A program made the translations under genes and the position numbers. Below, one piece after another: positions 30,096 through 38,578 of a stretch of 46,762 nucleotides of DNA. Where the stretch lies: IMG/VR virus record IMGVR_UViG_3300037247_000787, positions 1 to 46,762 of that record. The stretch is one strand, 5' to 3'. Position 1 is the first letter of the stretch. Each line of letters opens with the position of its first letter. The DNA is from a virus. The notes beneath the pieces were generated by a model. The model was not told the DNA's origin and searched no databases. It was given only the letters and a program-made list of their open reading frames with translations.

Positions 30096-30371
30096 TTAGT
30101 TAATGAGAAGGTTTAGTAAGCCGGTAGATATAGCCCCAATACATACAACTACGCCAGTTCCCAATAAAATAAAAAATCCTTTGTGTTGAGATAGATAATT
30201 CTCAGCAGTGCGAAGTCTTTCAGAATATTGTTCCATTCGTAAGGCGTTCTCTTCAGTTTTTTTTAGTGATTCTTCCTGCTTGCTAGCTAATACTGTTATG
30301 GCAGTATTTAGCATAGCAACATTCTCATGTAGTTTAGTGAGTGAAGTGAAAATAGCATCTATGTGCTCCAC
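30096..30371 (-). CDS. XhlA-type holin-like protein
   Basis: A 91-residue protein. Residues 1-60 form a charged coiled coil (SLTKLHENVAMLNTAITVLA, KTEENALRMEQYSERLRTAE), and residues about 66-90 are one transmembrane helix (FFILLGTGVVVCIGAISTGL). The soluble helix plus C-terminal membrane anchor is the XhlA layout, and the gene lies directly upstream of the endolysin. The GTG start follows an exceptionally long ribosome binding site of six AGG repeats. It could instead be an inner-membrane spanin-like protein. No separate spanin gene is recognised. Confidence 0.65.
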   Translation of the reverse strand: MEHIDAIFTSLTKLHENVAMLNTAITVLASKQEESLKKTEENALRMEQYSERLRTAENYLSQHKGFFILLGTGVVVCIGAISTGLLNLLIN

Positions 30372-30375
30372 GTAA

Positions 30376-30395
30376 CCCCTCCTCCTCCTCCTCCT
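30376..30395 (-). promoter_or_regulatory. six-fold AGG ribosome binding tract
   Basis: On the minus strand the leader of the holin-like gene reads AGG six times in a row followed by GG, four bases before the GTG start. Each register offers a full AGGAGG match to the 3' end of 16S rRNA. The tract may strengthen, or by off-register binding limit, translation of a protein whose amount sets lysis time. Confidence 0.85.
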
Positions 30396-30444
30396 AGTTT
30401 AATATGTAGATACAAGCAATTAATACACCTATATCACTGATAAA

Positions 30445-31608
30445 CTATCTAAAAGCTATAGGTAGAGTTGTTAGATTACTCCATTTTTTGTTAAAATTAG
30501 CTCTACCATCAGCGAATAGTTTAAATTCTGTGTCTTGGAAAGTCGCATGTCGAGTAATCAACCATACAGCAGAAGATTCTAATGAACCTGGTTGGGCTAG
30601 ACCAAAATAAACTAGGTCAAACACACAGGATTTCATAACTCGATTATTAATACCTGAGCTAGCTACAGCTATAAAAATACCTCTTCCATAAATGACAGCT
30701 ATCCAACTACTATCTATTGCGCTGGCTTTAGATACCCAGGTTTCGCCGTCATCATCCGAGACCATAACTCGATCTCCGGTTCCTGTAAGTGATACAGCTA
30801 CAAAAGTGTTGTTTCCGTATGTTATGCCTCGCCAATCATAATCTGCCGCACTGACTTTAGATACCCAGGTTTCTCCATCATCAATCGAAGTCATAACACG
30901 ATTTGCTGTTCCTGTACTTGATACAGCTACAAATACACCATTACCAAAGGTTATGGAACGCCAGCCGTTATCAACAGCACTTACTTTAGATACCCAGGTT
31001 TCGCCATCATCAATCGAAGTCATAACTCGATCTCCGGTTCCTGAATATGCTACAGCTACAAATACACCATTACCAAAAGCTATGGAAAACCAATTATTAT
31101 CGGTGGCGCTAACTTTAGATACCCAAGTTTCACCGTTATTAATCGAAGTCATAACTCGATTTCCGGTTCCTGAGCTAGCTACAGCTACAAATACACCATT
31201 ACCGAAGGCTATTGAACGCCATTCAATATCTGCCGCACTATTTTTTAATACCCATGTCTCGCCATTATCAGCGGAGACCATTACTCGATCTCCGGTTCCT
31301 GAATACGCTACAGCTACAAATACACCATTACCAAAGGTTACGGAACGCCAGTTATTATCAGAGGCGCTTACCTTAGACACCCAGGTTTCTCCGTCGTCAA
31401 TCGAGACCATAACTCGATTTCCAACACCGGTATTAGATATAGCTACCCAAACGTTATTTCCATAAGCAACAGATACCCAACTATTATCAGAAGCGCTAAC
31501 TTTAGATAACCATGTTTCGTTAGCTGCTAGTGTGAGTGTTCTTGTGGTTAATAAGTCCTCACTTCTTAATTGTGCAGTGGTTGAACTAATATTACCTGGT
31601 ATTGGCAT
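30445..31608 (-). CDS. seven-bladed beta-propeller tail fiber protein (BNR repeats)
   Basis: A 387-residue protein. A 25-residue N-terminus is followed by seven repeats of 43 residues, each with GETWVSK, NNWRSVTFGNGVFVAV and GDRVMVS(I/D)DD, the Asp-box pattern of BNR/sialidase-type propellers. Seven copies fit one closed propeller. The C-terminal 60 residues (GLAQPGSLESSAVWLITRHA...NFNKKWSNLTTL) match a small domain often found at the end of phage structural proteins. It probably binds a cell-surface glycan. The repeats make this DNA prone to recombination with the neighbouring propeller gene. Confidence 0.7.
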   Translation of the reverse strand: MPIPGNISSTTAQLRSEDLLTTRTLTLAANETWLSKVSASDNSWVSVAYGNNVWVAISNTGVGNRVMVSIDDGETWVSKVSASDNNWRSVTFGNGVFVAVAYSGTGDRVMVSADNGETWVLKNSAADIEWRSIAFGNGVFVAVASSGTGNRVMTSINNGETWVSKVSATDNNWFSIAFGNGVFVAVAYSGTGDRVMTSIDDGETWVSKVSAVDNGWRSITFGNGVFVAVSSTGTANRVMTSIDDGETWVSKVSAADYDWRGITYGNNTFVAVSLTGTGDRVMVSDDDGETWVSKASAIDSSWIAVIYGRGIFIAVASSGINNRVMKSCVFDLVYFGLAQPGSLESSAVWLITRHATFQDTEFKLFADGRANFNKKWSNLTTLPIAFR

Positions 31609-31624
31609 GATAAAGACTCCAAAT

Positions 31625-33223
31625 TTACTGTATGTATCGAGAGGTTAAATTAGCGCTGGCTGAATAATTTGCGCTACTTATAGACATAATAATACCAACC
31701 TGAGCCGCATATAAAGATAAATGCTCAATAGCCACTACAGAGTTTGTGGTACCTGCATTACCTGCATTACCCATCATGGCTTTATACACCACAAAATGTA
31801 CCATGGCTTGATCAAAAGACATTGGAACTTCAAGTATGTCACTAATTAGCGTGACTGGTGTTGGTAACCTTGTATACCACAATTTGTAGGAGGTAGTTTC
31901 TGGGGCAGTAGGAATCGGATAAAACCTGAAGCGAAGCGGAGACCCGTCATCGAACAAAACTCGCTCTACTACAGCGCCAGTATCTCCCTCCCAAGAAACA
32001 TCCGAGTTCATTCCATCGAAGGTGTAAGCTGTGATCCGCTTACCCGCTATCGTAATCTGCTTTAGGATGATACTATCAGCAGGAGCGGAATAAGTAGCTA
32101 CACCAGTGAGGATAGTGCCGACGATCTCAGTAGACAACAACCCAGCATCAGCAACAACCTGCCGTTGAGCGTCGTCGAGATGATCAAGAAGTACTTCATC
32201 GTTATACCTGTCAGATTGTTTGTCAGTGAGTATATGTTTCGCTTTACGCAGAATATTATCTATCCTACCGGATTCAAGACCGTTAGGATCTGGCGGCTCA
32301 GGATCAGGGGTGCCAGATAACATAATTCGATCACCAGCACCTGAGCTAGATACAGCTACAAAGATGCCGTTACCATAAGCTACACCACGCCAATCATTAT
32401 TAGCTGGTGTGACCCTGGTTATCCATGTTTCTCCGTCATCATACGAGGTCATAGCTCGGTTGTTTAGACCTGAGTATGCGACTGCCACAAAAGTAGCATT
32501 TCCAAACGTTATCCCGCGCCAATACTCGTCTGATGCACTAGCTTTAGATGCCCAAGTCTCACCGTTATCGGTGGACTTCATAACTTGATCACCATCTGAC
32601 GCTACAGGAGCTATAGCAACAAAAGTACCATTACCGAAAGCAACAGAATACCAGCTATTATCTCCTGAACTGATTTTAGATGTCCAAGTCTCGGCATCAT
32701 CATTCGAGACCATTACCCGATTACCGGAACCTGTTGAGGATACAGCTACCCAAGTATTATTTCCATAAACAACAGAATACCAATTGTTATCGGCTGCGCT
32801 TGCTTTAGTAGCCCAAGTTTCGCCATCATCATTCGAGACCATGACGCGGTTACCGGAACCGGATTCGGCTACTGCTACAAAGACCCCATTACCATATGCT
32901 ACCCCTAACCAATCGTTATCTGCTGCGCTGGGTTTTAGAGCCCATGTTTCGCCATTATCATTCGAAACCTGTACCCGATCACCAGTACCTGAATTAGCTA
33001 CAGCTACAAAAACCCCATTTCCGAAGGCTACGGACCGCCAATTATTATCGGAGGCGCTTACCTTAGATACCCAGGTTTCGCCATCGTCGTCCGAAACTTC
33101 GATTCGGTTTCCGGTGCCTGTTGCGGCTACGGCTACCCAAACCCCGTTGCCATAAGCAATAGACCGCCAGTTTAGATCAGCCGCACTATCTCTTGATTCC
33201 CATAGTTCGCCGACATCAGCCAT
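31625..33223 (-). CDS. beta-propeller fused to a tail adaptor domain
   Basis: A 532-residue protein with two parts. Residues about 5-305 are seven Asp-box repeats of 43-44 residues (GETWATKASAADNNWYSV, GNRVMVSNDD), forming one propeller. After the linker DPEPPDPNGLESG, residues about 318-532 are a full second copy of the adaptor encoded at 35140-35796, sharing RILRKAKH-type starts, AYTFDGMNS and FYPIPTAPETTSYKLWYTR. I start it at ATG 33223, which has GGAG eight bases upstream, rather than GTG 33226. It may attach propellers directly at the portal-tail joint. The fusion is unusual. Confidence 0.75.
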   Translation of the reverse strand: MADVGELWESRDSAADLNWRSIAYGNGVWVAVAATGTGNRIEVSDDDGETWVSKVSASDNNWRSVAFGNGVFVAVANSGTGDRVQVSNDNGETWALKPSAADNDWLGVAYGNGVFVAVAESGSGNRVMVSNDDGETWATKASAADNNWYSVVYGNNTWVAVSSTGSGNRVMVSNDDAETWTSKISSGDNSWYSVAFGNGTFVAIAPVASDGDQVMKSTDNGETWASKASASDEYWRGITFGNATFVAVAYSGLNNRAMTSYDDGETWITRVTPANNDWRGVAYGNGIFVAVSSSGAGDRIMLSGTPDPEPPDPNGLESGRIDNILRKAKHILTDKQSDRYNDEVLLDHLDDAQRQVVADAGLLSTEIVGTILTGVATYSAPADSIILKQITIAGKRITAYTFDGMNSDVSWEGDTGAVVERVLFDDGSPLRFRFYPIPTAPETTSYKLWYTRLPTPVTLISDILEVPMSFDQAMVHFVVYKAMMGNAGNAGTTNSVVAIEHLSLYAAQVGIIMSISSANYSASANLTSRYIQ

Positions 33224-33265
33224 CACTCAATCTCCATCAAATATACTCTTGGCGATGTAAATTCT

Positions 33266-34177
33266 TTAATAGTAACTTTTAATCCGTACCGAACCGTTCT
33301 GTCCTGGGTATGCATCAGCTAATCCAGTGCCTCCAGGTCCGGCTGACCCACCAGAACCAACAGCATATGCCTCTGTTGCTCCAAGACCAGAAGTCTTAAA
33401 CACTACTGCGTGGCTGCCATAAGCGCCACTACCACCACCCATGCCTCCAGTTACCCCACCACCACCAGCGCCCCCGCCTCCACCTCCATCGCTAATCAGT
33501 CCAGCAAACCCTGGTCCACCGTTTGTGCCACCCCAGCCGTTAACACCATTATATGCTCCACGAACCCCAGAAGTGGCTCCCCAAGCGAGATCACAACCCA
33601 AACTCCCAGTAGCAGTTCCACCTTCTCCAGGAACATCGCCAGTACCTTCGCCGCCTTTACCAGAATTTCCTCCGCCAGCGATAACGCCAGCGAATGTGGA
33701 AGACCCTCCAGCAACTCCCTGGCTACCGTCTACATCTGGACCTCCCCCAAAACCACCACCACCACCACCACCACCTCCACCTATACACTCAACGTCAAAC
33801 TTTGTAGCCCCAGCGGGTTTATTCCATGTACCTGATCCAGAAGTAAAGGTTTGTATATCAATTAATCCACCTTTTATACCAAAATCTGAAGCAAAAATAG
33901 CTTGGTATGCTGGAGAAGAAGAAGGAAAATCTTGTGCCGCTGTTCCACCTAGTCCACGAACAACTCCAGTCAACTCCCAGAAGGTGCCATTATCAGTGAG
34001 GCCAGTATAGCTGATAATTTCCAGTTGAGTAGCTGCATATAGACTATCAGCTATTGTTAAATAACCATCTGTTGGAGGATTTTGAAAAGGAGCAGCAGCT
34101 TTCCAGATTTGTATATCTGTGCTTCCTGAAGTGATTGCAGCGTACAAAGACGTCTGCACATGATTATTATAGCTCAT
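33266..34177 (-). CDS. glycine-rich tail fiber adhesin
   Basis: A 303-residue protein. Residues 1-105 are an ordinary mixed domain (QIWKAAAPFQNPPTDGYLTI). From TFTSGSGTWNKPAGATKFDV onward, the protein turns into a glycine-rich domain with long Gly runs (GGGGGGGGGGFGGG near 135, GGGGGGAGGGG near 235). The entry sequence followed by IGGGGGGG is typical of phage glycine-rich domains that form polyglycine-II helix sandwiches and display variable receptor-binding loops. A four-base overlap links it to the gene upstream. It is probably a receptor-binding protein. Confidence 0.75.
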   Translation of the reverse strand: MSYNNHVQTSLYAAITSGSTDIQIWKAAAPFQNPPTDGYLTIADSLYAATQLEIISYTGLTDNGTFWELTGVVRGLGGTAAQDFPSSSPAYQAIFASDFGIKGGLIDIQTFTSGSGTWNKPAGATKFDVECIGGGGGGGGGGFGGGPDVDGSQGVAGGSSTFAGVIAGGGNSGKGGEGTGDVPGEGGTATGSLGCDLAWGATSGVRGAYNGVNGWGGTNGGPGFAGLISDGGGGGGAGGGGVTGGMGGGSGAYGSHAVVFKTSGLGATEAYAVGSGGSAGPGGTGLADAYPGQNGSVRIKSYY

Positions 34178-34746
34178 TGAGATATCACCTTCACTATGAA
34201 GTCAACTTCTTTGACCCTGCTTGAGGCTGTGGTAACTAACACAGTTACTTTGTAAGCTACTCCATCTTCTCCACCATAACACCATACTTTTGGTTTAGTT
34301 GATGCGCCGCCTGAAACTGCAACATCTAAATCCACTGTTTCTGGAGGAGCATCTGGAGTATAAGGCACAGAAGTCGCAGTAGTACTGATGACGTTATCAT
34401 TTTCTGGTACCCAAGAAGATAAATCAATTAAATAATCAATACGTTCAGCAGGTTGTTGAGAATATACGTCCACTCTATAATATGCTCCTACAAATATTTC
34501 CCGTTTATCTCGTCTAATACAAATAATCTTATTAGACAGATCACCAACTAAGATGAGGAAACTAACATTTACCGTTGCTGTGGCGGCGAAGCCATCAGCA
34601 ACAGCGGCCTGTTTATCAGTAGCAGAGACTGATAAAGCCATTGGTAACCCTAAACCAACAGTACCTGCTGCTGATAACCCAATAGCTCCAGATTTTGCTA
34701 ATATCCTACCAATATCACGAGTTGCACTTATCTGAATTATAGCCAT
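34174..34746 (-). CDS. tail-associated protein, Ig-like C-terminus
   Basis: A 190-residue protein. The N-terminus is hydrophobic and Gly/Ala-rich (IGLSAAGTVGLGLPMALSVS), and the C-terminal 80 residues (SGGASTKPKVWCYGGEDGVA YKVTVLVTTASSRVKEVDFI) have the strand pattern of a small Ig-like domain found in phage tail fiber assemblies. The stop-start overlaps with both neighbours place it in the fiber module. Role in fiber attachment inferred. Confidence 0.55.
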   Translation of the reverse strand: MAIIQISATRDIGRILAKSGAIGLSAAGTVGLGLPMALSVSATDKQAAVADGFAATATVNVSFLILVGDLSNKIICIRRDKREIFVGAYYRVDVYSQQPAERIDYLIDLSSWVPENDNVISTTATSVPYTPDAPPETVDLDVAVSGGASTKPKVWCYGGEDGVAYKVTVLVTTASSRVKEVDFIVKVISQ

Positions 34747-35132
34747 CAGTCAAGTATGATGGTCATTTGTCCAGCCATTAGGGAGGCTGTATCAGAGGCG
34801 TTCAACGTTGCCGGTACATCCAACGCTGTGTGATACATAAGGTTCCCACCAACTTCTGCATCATAAACAGCGATGTGAGTTACCTGAACAGTAGCACCAA
34901 CTATTGGAGGGAATATTACCTCAGTTAGGTTTTGTGTTACGCCATTAGTAGGAGACAGAAATTGACCTTCTTGGCGCATATACCCTGTCCAGCTACACTC
35001 GGTACCGGTACCATTATCCAACGGATCGGACTCAAATAACGCAATGAACGGCGCAGCTACTGTATAAGCTGCGCCGCCTCGAAGCGTCACATCGATAATC
35101 TTGTTTTCCAGGTAAGTAGAAAATTCAGACAT
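34746..35132 (-). CDS. phage tail fiber-like protein
   Basis: A 128-residue protein matching the common phage tail-fiber family in which the protein opens with YLENKIIDVTLRGGAAYTVA, continues PFIALFESDPLDNGTGTECS and YMRQ, and ends with THIAVYDAEVGGNLMYHTAL and an acidic-tipped strand. Members are short virion proteins near receptor-binding genes. It lies between the adaptor and the glycine-rich adhesin. The exact place in the virion is not known to me. Confidence 0.7.
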   Translation of the reverse strand: MSEFSTYLENKIIDVTLRGGAAYTVAAPFIALFESDPLDNGTGTECSWTGYMRQEGQFLSPTNGVTQNLTEVIFPPIVGATVQVTHIAVYDAEVGGNLMYHTALDVPATLNASDTASLMAGQMTIILD

Positions 35133-35139
35133 ATCGTCG

Positions 35140-35796
35140 TTATGCCGGTTGAGCGTACGTCGTATTCAAGTTGGCAGTAGACGAAAAGTTAGCACTTGCC
35201 ATAGACGTAATGTTACGAATTTGAGCAGAATACAAGAGCAAATGTTCAGCAGCCATCGCACGATTCGCATTATCGGCATTACTGAACAAAGCTTTGTAGA
35301 CGATGTAATGCACCAAAGCTGCATCAAAAGCCATGGGGATTTCGAGTTCGTCACTGATTAAGGTGACAGTTGCGGGGAGTCGAGTGTACCACAACTTGTA
35401 AGAAGTCGTCTCAGGAGCAGTTGGAATTGGATAGAATCTAAACAGAAGAGGCGACCCATCATTAAACAAAACTCGCTCAACTACACTACCTGTGTCTGTC
35501 TCCCACGAAGTGTTGGAATTCATACCATCAAAGGTGTAAGCCGTGATCTTCTTTCCGGCTATTGTTACCAGCTTAAGAATTATACTGTCTATCGGTGCTG
35601 AATAGGACGACACACCATCGAGAATAGTCCCGATAATCGAGGTGGACAATAATCTGGCGTCAGTGACAACCTGCTTCTGGGCATCATCGAGATGGTCCAT
35701 AAGAATTTCATCACTGTATCTATCTGATTGCTTATCGGTCAGGGTGTGTTTTGCTTTACGCAAAATCCGATCTACCCTACCTACTATTTGAGCCAT
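35140..35796 (-). CDS. head-to-tail adaptor protein
   Basis: A 218-residue protein. The helical start (GRVDRILRKAKHTLTDKQSD, DHLDDAQKQVVTDARLLST) and the following strand part (YSAPIDSIILK, RFYPIPTAPETTSYKLW) resemble the adaptor family (DUF6682/P22 gp4-like) that forms a ring under the portal. A paralogous copy is fused to the propeller protein at 31625-33223. It lies just downstream of the capsid genes. I infer that it forms the ring, alone or mixed with the fused paralogue. Confidence 0.65.
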   Translation of the reverse strand: MAQIVGRVDRILRKAKHTLTDKQSDRYSDEILMDHLDDAQKQVVTDARLLSTSIIGTILDGVSSYSAPIDSIILKLVTIAGKKITAYTFDGMNSNTSWETDTGSVVERVLFNDGSPLLFRFYPIPTAPETTSYKLWYTRLPATVTLISDELEIPMAFDAALVHYIVYKALFSNADNANRAMAAEHLLLYSAQIRNITSMASANFSSTANLNTTYAQPA

Positions 35797-35812
35797 TTTA
35801 CGTCACCTCGAA

Positions 35813-36208
35813 TTAAGTGATATACGCGGTAAATTCACCGTTGTTCAGGGTGTATTCAATGTATTCGATAATGACCTGGAACGAACCGCTGGTCAGAATC
35901 GCACTCGGAGTAACCGTAATTACCGCTCCAGTTCCAGTAAGCACACCAACCGTATCGGTATCAACAGCGACCGTAGCAATATCGGCAGTGCTGATGGTCG
36001 CTCCACCCTCAATATCGATATCCATGGTAGTAGCGGCTTGACCGGCAATGGTGACGATAACGTGAGTGGTAATGATCAGGCATTTGGCAGGAAGCTGGAA
36101 CAACTGATAAGCTTCAGCAGTTGGAATGTCGGTGAAGAGAAGCCGGGCCGAAGAAATACTGGTTTTCTTTTTTTCGTTCGCCCTGCCAAAACGGGTCAAA
36201 TTAGGCAT
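35813..36208 (-). CDS. small head/virion protein
   Basis: A 131-residue protein starting MPNLTRFGRANEKKKTSISS, then strand-rich and poor in charged residues (IVTIAGQAATTMDIDIEGGA, GVLTGTGAVITVTPSAILTS). The codon use is GC-richer, like the adjacent major capsid gene, so a high copy number is likely. It may be a head decoration or head-completion protein. No precise family recognised. Confidence 0.55.
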   Translation of the reverse strand: MPNLTRFGRANEKKKTSISSARLLFTDIPTAEAYQLFQLPAKCLIITTHVIVTIAGQAATTMDIDIEGGATISTADIATVAVDTDTVGVLTGTGAVITVTPSAILTSGSFQVIIEYIEYTLNNGEFTAYIT

Positions 36209-36254
36209 AATTTAATTTCCTTACGTGAACTAACTAATGGGAACTAAGTAGATA

Positions 36255-37385
36255 TCAGATTTCAACATCTACCACTACAACGCCCCAATCAATCCCGGCA
36301 ACCTTGGCCTCGTTGTAGTCAGAAACTTCGGTCGTCATGACAGTCTTCTGAATCTTCAACCAAGTCTCCAACGCGGATTCGGACTTAATGCCGAAGTCAG
36401 AGGAGAGCTGGATTTTGTAGTCGGGCTCCTTACCCATGGCGAATTGTAGCGCACCGGAACCGAGCAACAGACCCCGCGAATGTAGGGCATCCCCGCTAAC
36501 ATCAAAACCTTCTTGACCAGACCAGATAGCGGTGGTGGGGTCTGCCCCTTTATACTGTCGAAGGCCACTGATTTCGATATCGGAACTGTTTAGATCCCAA
36601 CCATAGTCGGTGCCGTCAGTCAGACCAAAGAAGTGATCAGCTTCAACGATCAAGAGATGACCGATTTTTCCCAGCTTTCCCTTGATTACCCGGTTACTAT
36701 CGCCACGAGTATCCGCTCGGGACATAGCTACCTGAAAATTTGAATCCTGCTTAAGTTTGGTCAACATTGTGCTGTCACACACGAATAACCAAACCGGATC
36801 CTCTCCAGCGTGTTGATAGGGCTTGAGGGGGATTCTGACGCCGCCAGTGGTATACTGCGATATTTTAATCGAGTTTTCGATATCGGTCAAGCTATTCAGG
36901 GTGAGCGTAGAACCAAGATCGATAGTATGGGAGGCCGGTTGACCAGTCAAAAGACCCTGGGCGGAATCGAACATGCCCTGATCCTTGAACCGGATAAATA
37001 CATCGCTGAGTTTCGATCGAGAATCGGAATGTTGAGTAATAGCGAGATTCCCGATCTCAACACCATCAAACGTATCACCGTTGTCCACAGTATGACGCCA
37101 GCGTTCTACGGTAACCCTGCTGCTGAAAAGCTTTTTGACTTCGCCTGTACCGAACGCGGTGTCTTTCCCCTTAATAGCACGGCCAGAGAGGTTTCCGCTG
37201 TAATCGAAGATGATAGTGTGTCCGTCTTCAGCGTTGCTGGTGTTCTTTTGGTAGACGATGGACTCATCGGTATTTCCGGTGAGTCTGTTGAAAAAAGACT
37301 TAGACGCTTTTTGAACAAGACCTTCTCTGGTCCATTTATTACGAATAAGCTGTGAATTAATATCGAGTGAACCAGTTCCGGCCAT
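36255..37385 (-). CDS. major capsid protein, N4-gp56/DUF4043 family
   Basis: A 376-residue capsid protein. The N-terminus (IRNKWTREGLVQKASKSFFN) and the following GHTIIFDYSGNLSGRAIKGK are characteristic of the N4 gp56/DUF4043 group of HK97-fold capsid proteins. Later elements include VTVERWRHTVDNGD, PVWLFVCDSTMLTKLKQDS and LLIVEADHFFGL. The gene has the GC-richer, highly expressed codon style and follows the scaffold gene with an eight-base gap. Ribosome binding site GAGAGG. Confidence 0.85.
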   Translation of the reverse strand: MAGTGSLDINSQLIRNKWTREGLVQKASKSFFNRLTGNTDESIVYQKNTSNAEDGHTIIFDYSGNLSGRAIKGKDTAFGTGEVKKLFSSRVTVERWRHTVDNGDTFDGVEIGNLAITQHSDSRSKLSDVFIRFKDQGMFDSAQGLLTGQPASHTIDLGSTLTLNSLTDIENSIKISQYTTGGVRIPLKPYQHAGEDPVWLFVCDSTMLTKLKQDSNFQVAMSRADTRGDSNRVIKGKLGKIGHLLIVEADHFFGLTDGTDYGWDLNSSDIEISGLRQYKGADPTTAIWSGQEGFDVSGDALHSRGLLLGSGALQFAMGKEPDYKIQLSSDFGIKSESALETWLKIQKTVMTTEVSDYNEAKVAGIDWGVVVVDVEI

Positions 37386-37393
37386 GATACCTC

Positions 37394-38209
37394 TCAGATT
37401 ATGAAGTTTGCGTAGGAAGTGTCATCTTGAGCGGATGAACTACCCGAGGAACCCCCTACAGAGTTGAATTTCTTGGTCTTAGGTACGTCAGATTGACTCA
37501 CCTTTTTATCCTTGGCGGCATAGGCAGTTACTTCAACCAAAAAGGCAGAAAAATCAATTTTGCCTTTAGCCAATTTGTTCTTGATGCGATTCGGAATATC
37601 ATTATCGATCAAGTCTTGAGTGATGGGGTTGTCGGGATTAGCCGCATTATGCTCTTTCAGGAGCTCTTTTCTGGCAACAATAGCGGCGGCGGTCTCGGCC
37701 TCGGTTAATGCTTGAGACAAACCTTTATCAGTTACAGTTTTTTTCTCAAGTGTATTCATCTCCTCCCGCCAAGCGTCAGGGTCGGAAGTTTTCAATTCCT
37801 CCATACGTGCTTGATCATCATCGGTCAACGTGTCAAAAGCGCCCTTAGAAAGTAAAGCCTGGACTTTCTTCATCAGCACTTCGTTTTTGGCGTTCGCTAC
37901 GGCCAGGGACTGTTGCCCTTTTGTGTAGCTGCCTTGAGTTTTACGTTGCCGAAGCATCAATTTGATGGCGAATGCGGCCTCTTTTGAGGTACCATCAGGT
38001 ACAACAAAATCGCCATTGTCCGCAAACTTAGCGGACTTCACCAAACCATTCACTACATCTTCAAACGTATTGCCTTCCTTGGCGGCTGTTTCAGTAGCTG
38101 GAGGTGATTGACCCTCTTTTGGTGCTGTAGTAGAGTCAGTTGATTGTGGCTCGGCTACATCTCCTGATTTCGTTTCTTCGGTATTCGTTTGAGTGTCTGT
38201 GGTATCCAC
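37394..38209 (-). CDS. scaffolding protein
   Basis: A 271-residue acidic, helical protein, first in the virion operon. Residues 1-45 are Thr/Glu/Ser-rich and disordered (TDTQTNTEETKSGDVAEPQS), the middle has long charged helices (LTDDDQARMEELKTSDPDAW), and the end is polar (TKKFNSVGGSSGSSSAQDDT). Composition and position directly before the major capsid gene are typical of scaffolds, which guide procapsid assembly and then leave. The GTG start has AAGGAG seven bases upstream. The leader from the divergent promoter is about 80 bases long. Confidence 0.75.
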   Translation of the reverse strand: MDTTDTQTNTEETKSGDVAEPQSTDSTTAPKEGQSPPATETAAKEGNTFEDVVNGLVKSAKFADNGDFVVPDGTSKEAAFAIKLMLRQRKTQGSYTKGQQSLAVANAKNEVLMKKVQALLSKGAFDTLTDDDQARMEELKTSDPDAWREEMNTLEKKTVTDKGLSQALTEAETAAAIVARKELLKEHNAANPDNPITQDLIDNDIPNRIKNKLAKGKIDFSAFLVEVTAYAAKDKKVSQSDVPKTKKFNSVGGSSGSSSAQDDTSYANFII

Positions 38210-38293
38210 AGGAGTACTCCTTAGTATTTAGATAGGATTAACTGCAAGGTGTCTCCGAGGAGGAATACCAGACAGACAAAAATAATTATTACT

Positions 38294-38340
38294 ATTATAC
38301 CAGAAAAAGGTTTACAACGGTATAGCTTTTCTGGTATAAT
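38294..38340. promoter_or_regulatory. palindromic divergent promoter/operator
   Basis: ATTATACCAGAAAA (38294-38307) and its perfect inverted copy (38327-38340) surround a 19-bp spacer. Each arm gives an extended -10, TGGTATAAT, on its own strand: outward to the virion operon on the minus strand and to the regulator-terminase genes on the plus strand. On the plus strand TTTACA at 38311-38316 can serve as -35 with an 18-bp spacer. The minus strand has no clear -35. The symmetry suggests that one dimeric regulator, or RNA stem formation, controls both directions. Confidence 0.7.
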
Positions 38341-38392
38341 GACAAATAATAACAGTAATAAAAGTAATACTATGTTAGATAGGGAACTAACA

Positions 38393-38578
38393 GTGACTAC
38401 TAAACTTAAACGATATAGTATATCCACAAACGAAGCTAAATCTATCGCTATGTTAGATGAACTAAAGAGAGAATGTAAGAAAAACGGTCGTTCCTTTAGT
38501 TTCGCTATCATTAAAGCGGTTTCATCCGCCAACAATAAAGAGAAAACTAATGAGCCTACCGACATCGCTGCTATCTAA
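38393..38578 (+). CDS. small putative regulator (possible ribbon-helix-helix)
   Basis: A 61-residue protein starting VTTKLKRYSISTNEAKSIAM. I choose GTG 38393 because AGGGA lies seven bases upstream. Earlier in-frame ATGs at 38339 and 38372 are inside the promoter or lack a ribosome binding site. A short basic strand followed by two helices (AKSIAMLDELKRECKKNG, RSFSFAIIKAVSSANNK) is the ribbon-helix-helix pattern. It is the first gene after the palindromic promoter, so it may bind that operator. This is inference. It overlaps the next gene by 29 bases. Confidence 0.5.
   Translation: MTTKLKRYSISTNEAKSIAMLDELKRECKKNGRSFSFAIIKAVSSANNKEKTNEPTDIAAI

Noticed and set aside
30953-33155. Repetitive plus-strand frames opposite the propeller genes
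   Set aside because: Their periodicity copies the Asp-box repeats on the minus strand; no start signals.
33410-34010. Plus-strand proline-rich and Thr/Ser-rich frames
   Set aside because: They are the reverse complement of the glycine-rich adhesin (GGN codons become Pro, Thr or Ser codons).
20041-38209. N4-like or T7-like phage classification from the capsid protein
   Set aside because: No virion or early phage RNA polymerase is encoded, and portal and adaptor look P22-like; the N4 gp56-type capsid family is shared widely.
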